This document shows, in pieces, positions 7,680-14,542 of a stretch of 21,859 nt of DNA (its first letter is position 1; the number at the start of each line of letters is the position of its first letter). Source of the DNA: a virus; the IMG/VR virus record IMGVR_UViG_3300047550_000814, positions 1 through 21,859 of that record. One strand, given 5' to 3'. The translations under genes were made by a program, and so were the position numbers. Below the pieces are notes generated by a model. The model had not been told where the DNA came from. It saw only the letters and a program-made list of their open reading frames with translations, and did no database searches.

Positions 7680-8131
7680 TGGCTAAGACTACTAACATAC
7701 AAGGCATGGGCGAAATTATAAACGCTTTAGAGTCTTTGGGCGTGGATGTCAAAAGCCAAAAGCTGCAAAAGGTTTTAAAGAAAAGCGCGAGCAAAATTAT
7801 AAGCACGGCCAAAAGTATGGCACCTATTGACAGCGGAGACTTACGCGACTCTATTGGGTTTATTACTGACAAAGACAGCAGCAATTACGACAAAGCCTTA
7901 ATAGGATTGCGTAAAGAATACTATAACAATTATTTGGGCGTCATGTTTGAATATGGCACAGCGGGCCGCATACAGTCTTCGACTGGGCGCTATACTGGCG
8001 TTATTGCTCCGAGGCCATTCATGAGACCAGCACTAGACAGAAACGCTAGCGCTGTAACTGACGAAGTAATAAAAGGCGTAGACGGAATACTGCGCGACTT
8101 AGCAAAAAAGAAAAATTTAATATATAAATAA
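7679..8131 (+). CDS. Neck/tail completion protein, HK97 gp10-like
   Basis: This 150-residue protein has the HK97 gp10 family pattern: an N-terminal helix ending in 'LKKSASKIISTAKSMAP', the signature 'MAPIDSGDLRDSI', and the C-terminal 'APRPFMRPALD' motif followed by a basic helix. These proteins help complete the neck or tail in siphophages. It overlaps the head closure gene by one base and ends 2 nt before the major tail gene. It is rich in Lys near the C-terminus (AKKKNLIYK). Confidence 0.9.
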   Translation: MAKTTNIQGMGEIINALESLGVDVKSQKLQKVLKKSASKIISTAKSMAPIDSGDLRDSIGFITDKDSSNYDKALIGLRKEYYNNYLGVMFEYGTAGRIQSSTGRYTGVIAPRPFMRPALDRNASAVTDEVIKGVDGILRDLAKKKNLIYK

Positions 8132-8133
8132 CC

Positions 8134-8571
8134 ATGGCAACTACTGGACCAGTAAACGGCACGCTTATTAGCATCTATAAGGATGTAAGCGGCACACTAA
8201 CTAAAATCGCAAACGCGACCTCGCACAGCATTGACTTTACTAAGGACATGATTGATGTAACTAACAAAGACAGCGCAGGTGCTAAGGAATTTATTGCGGG
8301 CGAGTATGGCTACACTTTGAGTGTAGAGGGAATTTTTGAAAACGAAGCAAGCGTAAGCGCAAGCGGTTTGTCTTTTAAAGACATTTTGACCGACTGCCTA
8401 GCAGGTACTTCTGTAACTGTTGTGTTTACTACAAATGTAACAGGAGACGACAAATGGACTGGCTCGGCTTTCTTTAGCGCTTTGTCTTTGACAGCTCCAA
8501 ATAATGACAAGGCTACCTTTACAGGAACCTTGCAAGGAACTGGCGCTATTACCGCAGGTACTGTTTCATAA
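8134..8571 (+). CDS. Major tail (tube) protein
   Basis: This is the likely tail-tube subunit, 145 residues. 'GTLISIYKDVSGTLTKIANATSHSI' at the start and 'MIDVTNKDSAGAKEFIAGEYGYTLSVEG' in the middle are typical of the TP901-1-type major tail family, in which the protein asks whether a sample is 'D-V-T-x-K-D-S'. The end, 'TGTLQGTGAITAGTVS', is the usual beta strand. Position immediately before the chaperone frameshift pair and the tape measure agrees with this. It uses more T-ending codons than the neck genes, though less markedly than the capsid gene, as expected for an abundant protein. Confidence 0.9.
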   Translation: MATTGPVNGTLISIYKDVSGTLTKIANATSHSIDFTKDMIDVTNKDSAGAKEFIAGEYGYTLSVEGIFENEASVSASGLSFKDILTDCLAGTSVTVVFTTNVTGDDKWTGSAFFSALSLTAPNNDKATFTGTLQGTGAITAGTVS

Positions 8572-8582
8572 TTTATTTAGTT

Positions 8583-8590
8583 TATATTTG
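8583..8590 (+). promoter_or_regulatory. Possible -7 promoter element before the tail chaperone gene
   Basis: TATATTTG at 8583-8590 fits TAnnTTTG exactly and ends 4 nt before the ATG at 8595, which would give a leaderless or nearly leaderless transcript. No TTTG is present at the expected -33 position, about 20 nt upstream, so the match may be by chance. The 23-nt gap here is one of the longer breaks in the late block. Confidence 0.25.
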
Positions 8591-8594
8591 TGCT

Positions 8595-8924
8595 ATGAGC
8601 ACAGAAATTAAAATCGGGGGTGCTAGTCACCCCCTTTTGTTTAACATGAATGCGCTGCGCAATGTAATGCAGTTAGCAGGCATGCAAACTTTTGCAGACT
8701 TAAGCATGGAAAAAGACATTGCTAAAAGCATGGACTTTGCTTTAAGTTGTGCATTTTATGGAATACTGGAAGGCTACGAAAGGAATGGCGAAAAGACACC
8801 GTTTAAAAGCGTAGAGGATTTAGGCGCTAGCATTAAACGCTTTACAGAATTGACGCCAGCGCTGGACGCGTTTACGCAAGCAGTTACTGACTTTTTTTCC
8901 AGCGACGAGCCAGAGGGAAAGTAA
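8595..8924 (+). CDS. Tail assembly chaperone, short form (gpG-like)
   Basis: This 109-residue protein is the product of ordinary termination at the TAA at 8922. It has an N-terminal 'EIKIGGASHPLLFNMNALRNV' segment, typical of tail chaperones, then helices, and an acidic tail SSDEPEGK. In lambda-like siphophages such a protein coats the tape measure with its frameshifted longer form before the tail tube assembles. It lies between the major tail protein and the tape measure, as expected. The last codons read through the slippery heptamer GGGAAAG at 8915-8921, so part of translation continues into the next frame. Its function is inferred from position, size and the frameshift. Confidence 0.88.
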   Translation: MSTEIKIGGASHPLLFNMNALRNVMQLAGMQTFADLSMEKDIAKSMDFALSCAFYGILEGYERNGEKTPFKSVEDLGASIKRFTELTPALDAFTQAVTDFFSSDEPEGK

Positions 8925-9265
8925 AAGCCAAGGGCGACAGCGCCCCGCTTACTTGGCAAAAAATAGAGCGTATAAGTTACGGCGAATTAAATTTAAGCGA
9001 GGCAGAGTTTTGGAAATGCACGCCACGCTTTTGGCGCTTAAAATTAGAAGGCTTAAGAGAGTCCCAGACTATGCAATATAGAAACGACTGGGAACTTATG
9101 CGTTGGGCTGTTGCCACCTCTATGGCGCCGCACCTAAAAAAACCAATAGAGCCGAAACGCTTGTTAACTTTTCCATGGGAGGAGAGCGACTATATTAGTA
9201 TAGAGGACGCCATTAAACTATATTCGCATGTCTTCGACAAATTAACCCCAGACGCTAAAGCATGA
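8595..9265 (+). CDS. Tail assembly chaperone, frameshifted long form (gpGT-like)
   Basis: A -1 shift after the AAG codon at 8919-8921 re-reads base 8921 and continues with no stop to the TGA at 9263-9265. The fusion has 223 residues: 109 shared and 114 from the T-like domain. That domain begins VKAKGDSAPLTWQKIERI, continues with helical, Trp-rich segments (FWKCTPRFWRLKLEG, NDWELMRWAVATSMAP), and ends with a Pro-rich and acidic part. The first ATG in this frame is at 9071, 150 nt into the domain, so the domain is unlikely to be made alone in full. Adding the second domain is what lets the lambda protein recruit the tail tube subunit; the same role is inferred here. Confidence 0.88.
8915..8957 (+). 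promoter_or_regulatory. Programmed -1 ribosomal frameshift site: slippery heptamer plus hairpin
   Basis: The heptamer GGGAAAG (8915-8921) is in the proper X XXY YYZ phase relative to the short chaperone, and it is the same heptamer that lambda uses for G/GT. A 5-nt spacer (8922-8926, which contains the TAA) precedes a bulged hairpin. GCCAAG (8927-8932) pairs with CTTGGC (8952-8957), and GGCG (8933-8936) pairs with CGCC (8941-8944) around loop ACAG, with CCGCTTA as a one-sided bulge. Both stems are perfect. All parts have the spacing expected of a stimulator. Confidence 0.9.
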
Positions 9266-9669
9266 GCAGCCCAATAAAAATAGCCTATAACATACTAAGT
9301 AATTACAGCGCGCTTACTGCTTTAGTAAGCACTCGAATTAACCCGCTTAGAATACCGCAAGAGAGTGCCTTTCCAGCCATAAGTTATAACCTCGTTAGCG
9401 TGGTGGCTAGCCCCACAAACACAAGCCACAGCCGTACAGACTTTGCACGAGTGCAGGTTAATAGTTTTGGAACGAGCTTTGCTAGCGCTACGGCTGTTGC
9501 CGAAAAGGTACGCGCTGCGTTTGAGGCCGCTACATACCCAGCAACTTTTAACGGAGTCTATTGCCAAGCCATAGAGTTTGACAGTGAGGTACAGTTAACG
9601 GACGACGAGGCGGGGTTTGCTGGTATTTACCAAGTGAGCCAAGACTTTATAATTAATTATATTCGGTAA
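9262..9669 (+). CDS. Tail terminator/completion protein, DUF3168-like
   Basis: This 135-residue protein resembles the DUF3168 family, whose members cap or complete the tail tube at the head-proximal end. Visible hallmarks are 'NYSALTALVSTRINPLRIPQESAFPAISYNLV' at the start, the 'DFARVQVNSFGTSFASATAVAEKVRAAFE' central segment, and a late 'GIYQVSQDFIINY' strand. The order is unusual: such genes usually precede the major tail gene, but here it follows the chaperones and directly precedes the tape measure. It overlaps the long chaperone stop (ATGA at 9262) and shares one base with the tape measure start. Confidence 0.85.
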   Translation: MSSPIKIAYNILSNYSALTALVSTRINPLRIPQESAFPAISYNLVSVVASPTNTSHSRTDFARVQVNSFGTSFASATAVAEKVRAAFEAATYPATFNGVYCQAIEFDSEVQLTDDEAGFAGIYQVSQDFIINYIR

Positions 9670-11555
9670 TGGCAAGGAGTTTAAATATAGTAATAGGCGC
9701 GGACATTGAAAAACTGCGCAAAGGTTTAGCAGACGCTGTAACTGCCATTCAGGAAAGCGGTGCTAAAATGTCTGCCGACACTGCTAAAAGTGCTAAGTCA
9801 ATACAAGACAAACTAGCGGAAATAGCAACTAAAAACCCAACGGCTGGAACGGTTAGGCAGTTAACTAACTTAGCCATGCAAACGCGTGCGCTAGGCCCAG
9901 AGTTTGCTGGTATGGCTAGCCAAATTATTCGAGAGGCTGGTAGAATAAAAGACAGCATAGGCGACGCTCGCGCTGAGGTGAGTTACTTTGCTAGTGACAC
10001 TCGCAGACTAGACGCCGTGCTAGGTGGAGTTAATGCTATTGCTGGGGCTTTTGGCGCAGTAGAAGGCGCGCTAGCAATTACTGGAGTACAGAGTGAGGAC
10101 TTACAGAAAACTATGGTAAAGCTCCAAGGAGCAATAGCGTTAGTTAATGGAGTTACAGCAATACAGGCAGCATTACAACAAGAGAGCGCTGTGGCCCAAG
10201 GGGTGCTAGCAGCGGCTACACAATTACAAGCGTATGTAATGGGCCAAGCAACACTAGCAGCCCGCGCTTATTCTGCTGCGTTAATTGCAACGGGGGCAGG
10301 TGCTGTTATTGTGGCTATTGGCTTAGTAATTACTTTGTTTCAAAAGAGCGCTAAAGCAATAGACGAGGCAAAGGAAAGGCTAGCAGCATTAGAGCAACAG
10401 CAAGAGCGTGGGCTTACATTGGGCCAGCGCAGAATTAAAGCAGAAGAGCGCGCACTTGAGTTAGCAATAAGCCGAGCAAAAGCAGAAGGTAAGAGCGAGC
10501 AGGAAATTTACAACATAAAGAAAGCCAGTCTAGACAAGCAAAAAGCCATTTATACACAATATGGCAAGGAGGCTTTAGAGCGTTTGTATGCACAACGCCG
10601 CGAAGAAATGTACCTAGCAAATAAAGACGGCAAAAAAATTGCCGAAATTTCTGCTAAGTACACGCAACTAGAAGCCGACTTAAGGTATTCAATTAATGAG
10701 GAATACCAAGGCAAAGTAGAGCAATTAGAAATTGACAAAAACGAAAACATTGCCAACCAACGCAAACAAGGGCTAAAGGATTTAAAGAAAAATTTAGACG
10801 AAGAGGTAAGCGCCGAAGAATTAGCGGCGTTAAAAATTGCCTATATAAAAGGGCAAGGCATTACAACTAAAATAGAAAATAAAGAAAGGCAAGGTTTAAA
10901 GCCTTTTAACATTGCGCCAGTTGACCCGAAAGCGCCGAAACAATTAGAATATACTTTTAAGCAAATTGATTACGCCTTTTTAAACCAACTAGAAAAGCAA
11001 CAGGAATACGAGGAAAGGTTTACTAGTGCCATGGAAGGAGTTAACCAAGCCTTCAATAGTTTGACAGCAGAGGGCTTAGAAAGTTTTGGGGATTTAATAG
11101 GCGGCGTCATGACTGGGCAAATAGACAGCGTCGACCAGTTCGGTAAAGCCATGCTGCAAAGTGTCGCTAAATTTATGCGGGCTTTTGGTAGCGCATTGGT
11201 TACAACAGCCACGGCCTCTAAAGCGTTTAAAGAGTTAATACTCAAAAACCCAATGGCGGCAGCTGCTGCGGGTGTTGCGCTTATTGCTGGCTCGGCAGTC
11301 ATAACTGGCATGCTAAACAAAGGACCACAGCCCAAGGCTTTTGCAGAGGGCGGTATAGTTAGCGGCCCAACTTTAGGACTGGTTGGAGAATACCCCAACG
11401 CTAGAACAAACCCAGAAGTTATAGCGCCTTTGGACAAATTGCGCGGCATGTTAAAAACAAACGACTCTAGTGGTTACATTGCTAGCACTAGCATAAACGG
11501 CAGGGACTTGGCAATAGTTTTAGAACGGTATAATAAAGACAGCAAACGCGGCTAA
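9669..11555 (+). CDS. Tail tape measure protein
   Basis: The tape measure fixes tail length and later helps DNA pass into the cell. It is the longest helical protein in the window at 628 residues. The N-terminal 200 residues are Ala/Gln-rich helix. A hydrophobic stretch lies at about 203-224 (IATGAGAVIVAIGLVITLF). A long, charged coiled-coil region spans about 228-390. Another Ala/Gly-rich hydrophobic segment (MAAAAAGVALIAGSAVI) lies near 550. The end has the family's recurring 'FAEGGIVSGPTLGLVGE' and 'NPEVIAPLDKL' pattern. Compared with long-tailed phages it is short; at about 0.15 nm per residue it would set a tail of roughly 95 nm. No peptidase domain is apparent. Confidence 0.93.
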   Translation: MARSLNIVIGADIEKLRKGLADAVTAIQESGAKMSADTAKSAKSIQDKLAEIATKNPTAGTVRQLTNLAMQTRALGPEFAGMASQIIREAGRIKDSIGDARAEVSYFASDTRRLDAVLGGVNAIAGAFGAVEGALAITGVQSEDLQKTMVKLQGAIALVNGVTAIQAALQQESAVAQGVLAAATQLQAYVMGQATLAARAYSAALIATGAGAVIVAIGLVITLFQKSAKAIDEAKERLAALEQQQERGLTLGQRRIKAEERALELAISRAKAEGKSEQEIYNIKKASLDKQKAIYTQYGKEALERLYAQRREEMYLANKDGKKIAEISAKYTQLEADLRYSINEEYQGKVEQLEIDKNENIANQRKQGLKDLKKNLDEEVSAEELAALKIAYIKGQGITTKIENKERQGLKPFNIAPVDPKAPKQLEYTFKQIDYAFLNQLEKQQEYEERFTSAMEGVNQAFNSLTAEGLESFGDLIGGVMTGQIDSVDQFGKAMLQSVAKFMRAFGSALVTTATASKAFKELILKNPMAAAAAGVALIAGSAVITGMLNKGPQPKAFAEGGIVSGPTLGLVGEYPNARTNPEVIAPLDKLRGMLKTNDSSGYIASTSINGRDLAIVLERYNKDSKRG

Positions 11556-14056
11556 TGGCACGGAAGTATTACGGCTCCTTTTTGAGCATTGAAAATATAG
11601 AGTACAGGGTTGAACTCTGGGACGGGGCTACTGGCTCAAGTGCTAACAACTACGCTAGCCGTTATGCTAGCAGAGTAACAGCAGCAGGAGGCTACCAAGA
11701 GGGCGAGACTTGTTTACTTAATGCTTTGCTGGAATTAGAGGACGCCACAGAGTTAACGCTCGCAGGCAATGGCTTTACAGTTGAAAGGCAAGGAGAGGGC
11801 GACACTTATTACCAAAACTATGTAAGGCCCAGCCGTATTACAACGAGTTGGCTTATGCCTAGCGACACGGTGCGCAATGCATTTATAGCCATAGCAAACA
11901 GTGAAGAGAACCGCTACGCTATTATAGTTTATAGAGCAGAGGCGCTTTATTATGTTGGGCGAGTTATTGCGGACCAAGCCGACTATTTGCGCGAGAGCAT
12001 TAACGGCGCTCCAGTGTTTGACTTGGTGGCTGTTGACTCTCTTAATTTGCTTGAGGGTTTTTATGTTAACCCCGACTGGTTTACAGACTCATTGGCTACT
12101 GGCTTAGACATTATACGCAAGTCGCTAGAATACTGTGGGCTGGACGACTACTGGACAGCATTGGGCGAGAGCACCTACTTGCGTGACGGTGTTACTATGT
12201 ACGACACTGCGCAGGCTTCTTATAAAGGGCTTGTAAATACTAAATTTAATTTGCTGAGTTTTTACCAAAGCTTTGACCCATTTAGCGATGTGCAATTTAT
12301 TGACACTACGGACCCATTTGAAGCAACTACTAACATAGACTTGCTAACATGCAAGCAGGCAATAGAGCAAATACTTAGTATTTATGGCAGCCGTATTACA
12401 CTGGAAAGCGGAGCGTTTTGGATTTTACCAGACGACGCTTATAGTGCAGTTAATTTAACGACGCGTATTTATAACACAGCAGGCACCTACCAAAGCACAG
12501 GCACAACTTTACACGCGGTTAGCCTTGCTGCAAATGAGCGTCCGCAATGGCAAGCAAAGCCGACGCTAACCTACCAGCCACCAGTTAGGGCCATTGATGT
12601 AATAGAGCAAAGACAAAACGCAATTTTTGTATTACGCACCGAGCCCGATGTCAATAGTATAGAATTGTCCATAGTTGACAAAACAATAGCAGAAAGCAAA
12701 CCCACACGGGTGCGCATGCTCTGCAAATGGTTTGACGATTCTTATGTAGCATTGAGCACAAGCAGCGCTAAAAAATACCAGCGTTATTTATTCTATTACC
12801 GCATTTATGTAGAAAACTCAGTGGGCACTATTTCACAATATAGCCCTATTACAAACTCTTATAATACCTTGGCATTGCCATTATACCAAACTCAAGAGTT
12901 AACCGTTACAAACACGCGCAACAGCTATAACACGCATGTTATGGATTTTGTCATGCCTCCAGTACCTAGCGGCTATACGCGTTTATTTGTTGACTATTAC
13001 ATTGAGGCGGAGCAAGGTATGTTTGTAGCGCCTAACAACTGGGCCAGCAGTAGTTCTAACCAAATTGCTTTTTGGGGAACTATTACAGCAGCACAGCCTT
13101 GGGGCACTATTGAAAACCCAGACTTTGCGCACACAACTAAGCAAACAATTAGCGTAACTGGGGCCAGCGGCAATAGCCAACTTATAGAATTAGAGCCAGC
13201 GTACTATGACGACGAAGGGCTTTACGGCTTTGGTTCTATTTATGTATATAACGGCAGCGCATGGGTATTAAGTTCTGACTGGTACAGCGGTTATGCTTCT
13301 GCTATTCATAGCGAACTAGGCACCATATTAGGCAAACGCATTGGCGGAATGTATAATAAATTTGTGCCAGTTGTGCAAGGTACTTGGCACGACGCTGGTA
13401 CTTTGTCGGCTATTAAGTCTTTAAGTTTTGACTCGCTTAAGTGGTTATTTAACGGAGGTACCTTTTACCCGCGCTCGGAAAGTTGGCAATGCGAATGGCT
13501 TGGACTTGCGCCAGACTATACGCAAGCAACTGGCGGCGGTGGTGTTGACTGGAACCCTAGAAGCGGCGAGCGCATTATAACAAACCGCTTAAATTACCAC
13601 GAGTTTGCAATAAGCAAGTTAAACACTGAAACTAGCGCAATACCAGACAGACTTGTAGAGCACCTAGTGAACTACGCAGACGGCGCGCCAACATCACAGC
13701 CTACGCTTAATACACGCTGGGAAGTCATGCTAAAATATGACGACAGCACCGAGGTGTTAGACTGGCATATACAAGAGCACAACGCTTCTGTAACTTATAC
13801 AGCAGGCACTCACACAATAACAAACGGCTACGAGTTAATTCTGTGCGACTCTAGCGGGGGCACGGTTACAGTTAACTTGCCAGACGTCACCGAGAGTAAG
13901 GGTAAAAAATACTATTTTAAAAAAATAGCCTCTTCTCACACAGTTATAATAGCAGGCACTGGCCAAGACATTGACGGCTCACCTACTAAAGTATTAAATA
14001 GCAATTACGAAACTTGCACTATTATTTCTAATGGCGTGCAGTGGTGGCTCATTTAA
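11555..14056 (+). CDS. Tail-tip / baseplate protein with C-terminal appendage domain
   Basis: This 833-residue protein follows the tape measure with a one-base overlap and is the only large gene where distal-tail and tail-associated proteins would be. The first 180 residues show a pattern I associate with Bacteroidota phage tail-tip proteins: 'YRVELWDG', then 'GFTVERQGEGDTYYQ', 'RYAIIVYR...LYYVGRVIAD' and 'FDLVAVDSLNLLEGF'. Residues about 32-58 carry an extra segment with SRVTAAGGYQEGETCLL, also found in the 14382-14540 gene. The last 90 residues look like a compact beta domain ending 'IISNGVQWWLI', common at the tips of phage appendages. It probably joins tube to fibre and may contact the host. 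Exact subunit role is inferred. Confidence 0.75.
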   Translation: MARKYYGSFLSIENIEYRVELWDGATGSSANNYASRYASRVTAAGGYQEGETCLLNALLELEDATELTLAGNGFTVERQGEGDTYYQNYVRPSRITTSWLMPSDTVRNAFIAIANSEENRYAIIVYRAEALYYVGRVIADQADYLRESINGAPVFDLVAVDSLNLLEGFYVNPDWFTDSLATGLDIIRKSLEYCGLDDYWTALGESTYLRDGVTMYDTAQASYKGLVNTKFNLLSFYQSFDPFSDVQFIDTTDPFEATTNIDLLTCKQAIEQILSIYGSRITLESGAFWILPDDAYSAVNLTTRIYNTAGTYQSTGTTLHAVSLAANERPQWQAKPTLTYQPPVRAIDVIEQRQNAIFVLRTEPDVNSIELSIVDKTIAESKPTRVRMLCKWFDDSYVALSTSSAKKYQRYLFYYRIYVENSVGTISQYSPITNSYNTLALPLYQTQELTVTNTRNSYNTHVMDFVMPPVPSGYTRLFVDYYIEAEQGMFVAPNNWASSSSNQIAFWGTITAAQPWGTIENPDFAHTTKQTISVTGASGNSQLIELEPAYYDDEGLYGFGSIYVYNGSAWVLSSDWYSGYASAIHSELGTILGKRIGGMYNKFVPVVQGTWHDAGTLSAIKSLSFDSLKWLFNGGTFYPRSESWQCEWLGLAPDYTQATGGGGVDWNPRSGERIITNRLNYHEFAISKLNTETSAIPDRLVEHLVNYADGAPTSQPTLNTRWEVMLKYDDSTEVLDWHIQEHNASVTYTAGTHTITNGYELILCDSSGGTVTVNLPDVTESKGKKYYFKKIASSHTVIIAGTGQDIDGSPTKVLNSNYETCTIISNGVQWWLI

Positions 14057-14101
14057 TTTGTTAACGCTTTAGCCTTAAGCCTTTGCTATATTGCGGGCAT
14101 T

Positions 14102-14380
14102 ATGGCACAAGCAAGCGCAGACATTATAGCGGGCTCACAGGGTTTTAAATACCACGCGGCCGCCACCGTTACCTCAGTTAGTTACGACGCAGTTGTACCT
14201 ACCGAAGACACAGTTTTTACCTCGTTTACCGTAACCCAAGAGAACGGCACGGCTACCAATGTATTAAGCGCACGCGGAATGAGCGGCGTTACTTTCCAGC
14301 AGGGTGCATATTTGCCAGCGGGTAAGGGTAATAAAATTACTGGTTTTGTAATTAGCACAGGTTCTGTAATCGGTTACTAA
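14102..14380 (+). CDS. Small beta-rich structural protein
   Basis: This 92-residue protein starts MAQASADIIAGSQGFKYHAA. It is Thr/Val/Gly/Ser-rich with very few charged residues, and ends 'GNKITGFVISTGSVIGY'. Many small phage head or tail decoration proteins finish this way, as G-x-F-x-x-SG-V-x-Y, so a structural role is likely. There is no signal peptide or membrane segment. It follows a 45-nt gap after the tail-tip gene and lies directly before two other tail genes. I do not recognise a named family. Confidence 0.7.
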   Translation: MAQASADIIAGSQGFKYHAAATVTSVSYDAVVPTEDTVFTSFTVTQENGTATNVLSARGMSGVTFQQGAYLPAGKGNKITGFVISTGSVIGY

Positions 14381-14381
14381 A

Positions 14382-14540
14382 ATGCTAGTAAGTACTTCAC
14401 TCGGAATTGGCACGCGGGTGACTTCCAACTACAAAGGTCAGGGCTGGGCTCTGGTTAAGTTGTATAAGTCTCGCGTTACTGCTGACGGCGGTTATTACGA
14501 AGGCATTGGTTGCCTACTTAGAAAACTTAACAACTTATAA
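14382..14540 (+). CDS. 52-residue protein sharing a motif with the tail-tip protein
   Basis: An ATG at 14382, 1 nt after the previous stop, opens a 52-residue frame ending with TAA at 14538-14540. It reads MLVSTSLGIGTRVTSNYK then a hydrophobic patch, then SRVTADGGYYEGIGCLLRKL. The last part matches SRVTAAGGYQEGETCLLNAL near residue 40 of the tail-tip protein, with the spacing kept exactly. It is short enough to be missed by most gene finders. Tight spacing on both sides and conserved motif support it being a real gene; a tail-tip or fibre-linking role is inferred. It may also be a trimmed remnant of a larger protein. Confidence 0.65.
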   Translation: MLVSTSLGIGTRVTSNYKGQGWALVKLYKSRVTADGGYYEGIGCLLRKLNNL

Positions 14541-14542
14541 AA

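Noticed and set aside
8892-8898. Run of seven T as a frameshift site
   Set aside because: The -1 frame would be open from here too, but the run has no structure at the right distance and GGGAAAG with its hairpin lies 17 nt downstream at the end of the frame.
9071-9265. Independent 64-residue gene starting at 9071
   Set aside because: The frame is open well upstream and joins the chaperone through the frameshift; starting here would cut off the first third of the second domain.
10970-11449. Minus-strand open frame of 159 codons inside the tape measure gene
   Set aside because: It lies opposite a strongly supported gene, has a low-complexity Ala/Ser/Pro/Leu composition, and has no neighbouring gene on that strand.
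14057-14101. Promoter before the 92-residue structural gene (TTTG at 14057, TATATTG at 14087)
   Set aside because: The -7 match lacks one base and the spacing is 26 nt, too long for the Bacteroidota consensus.
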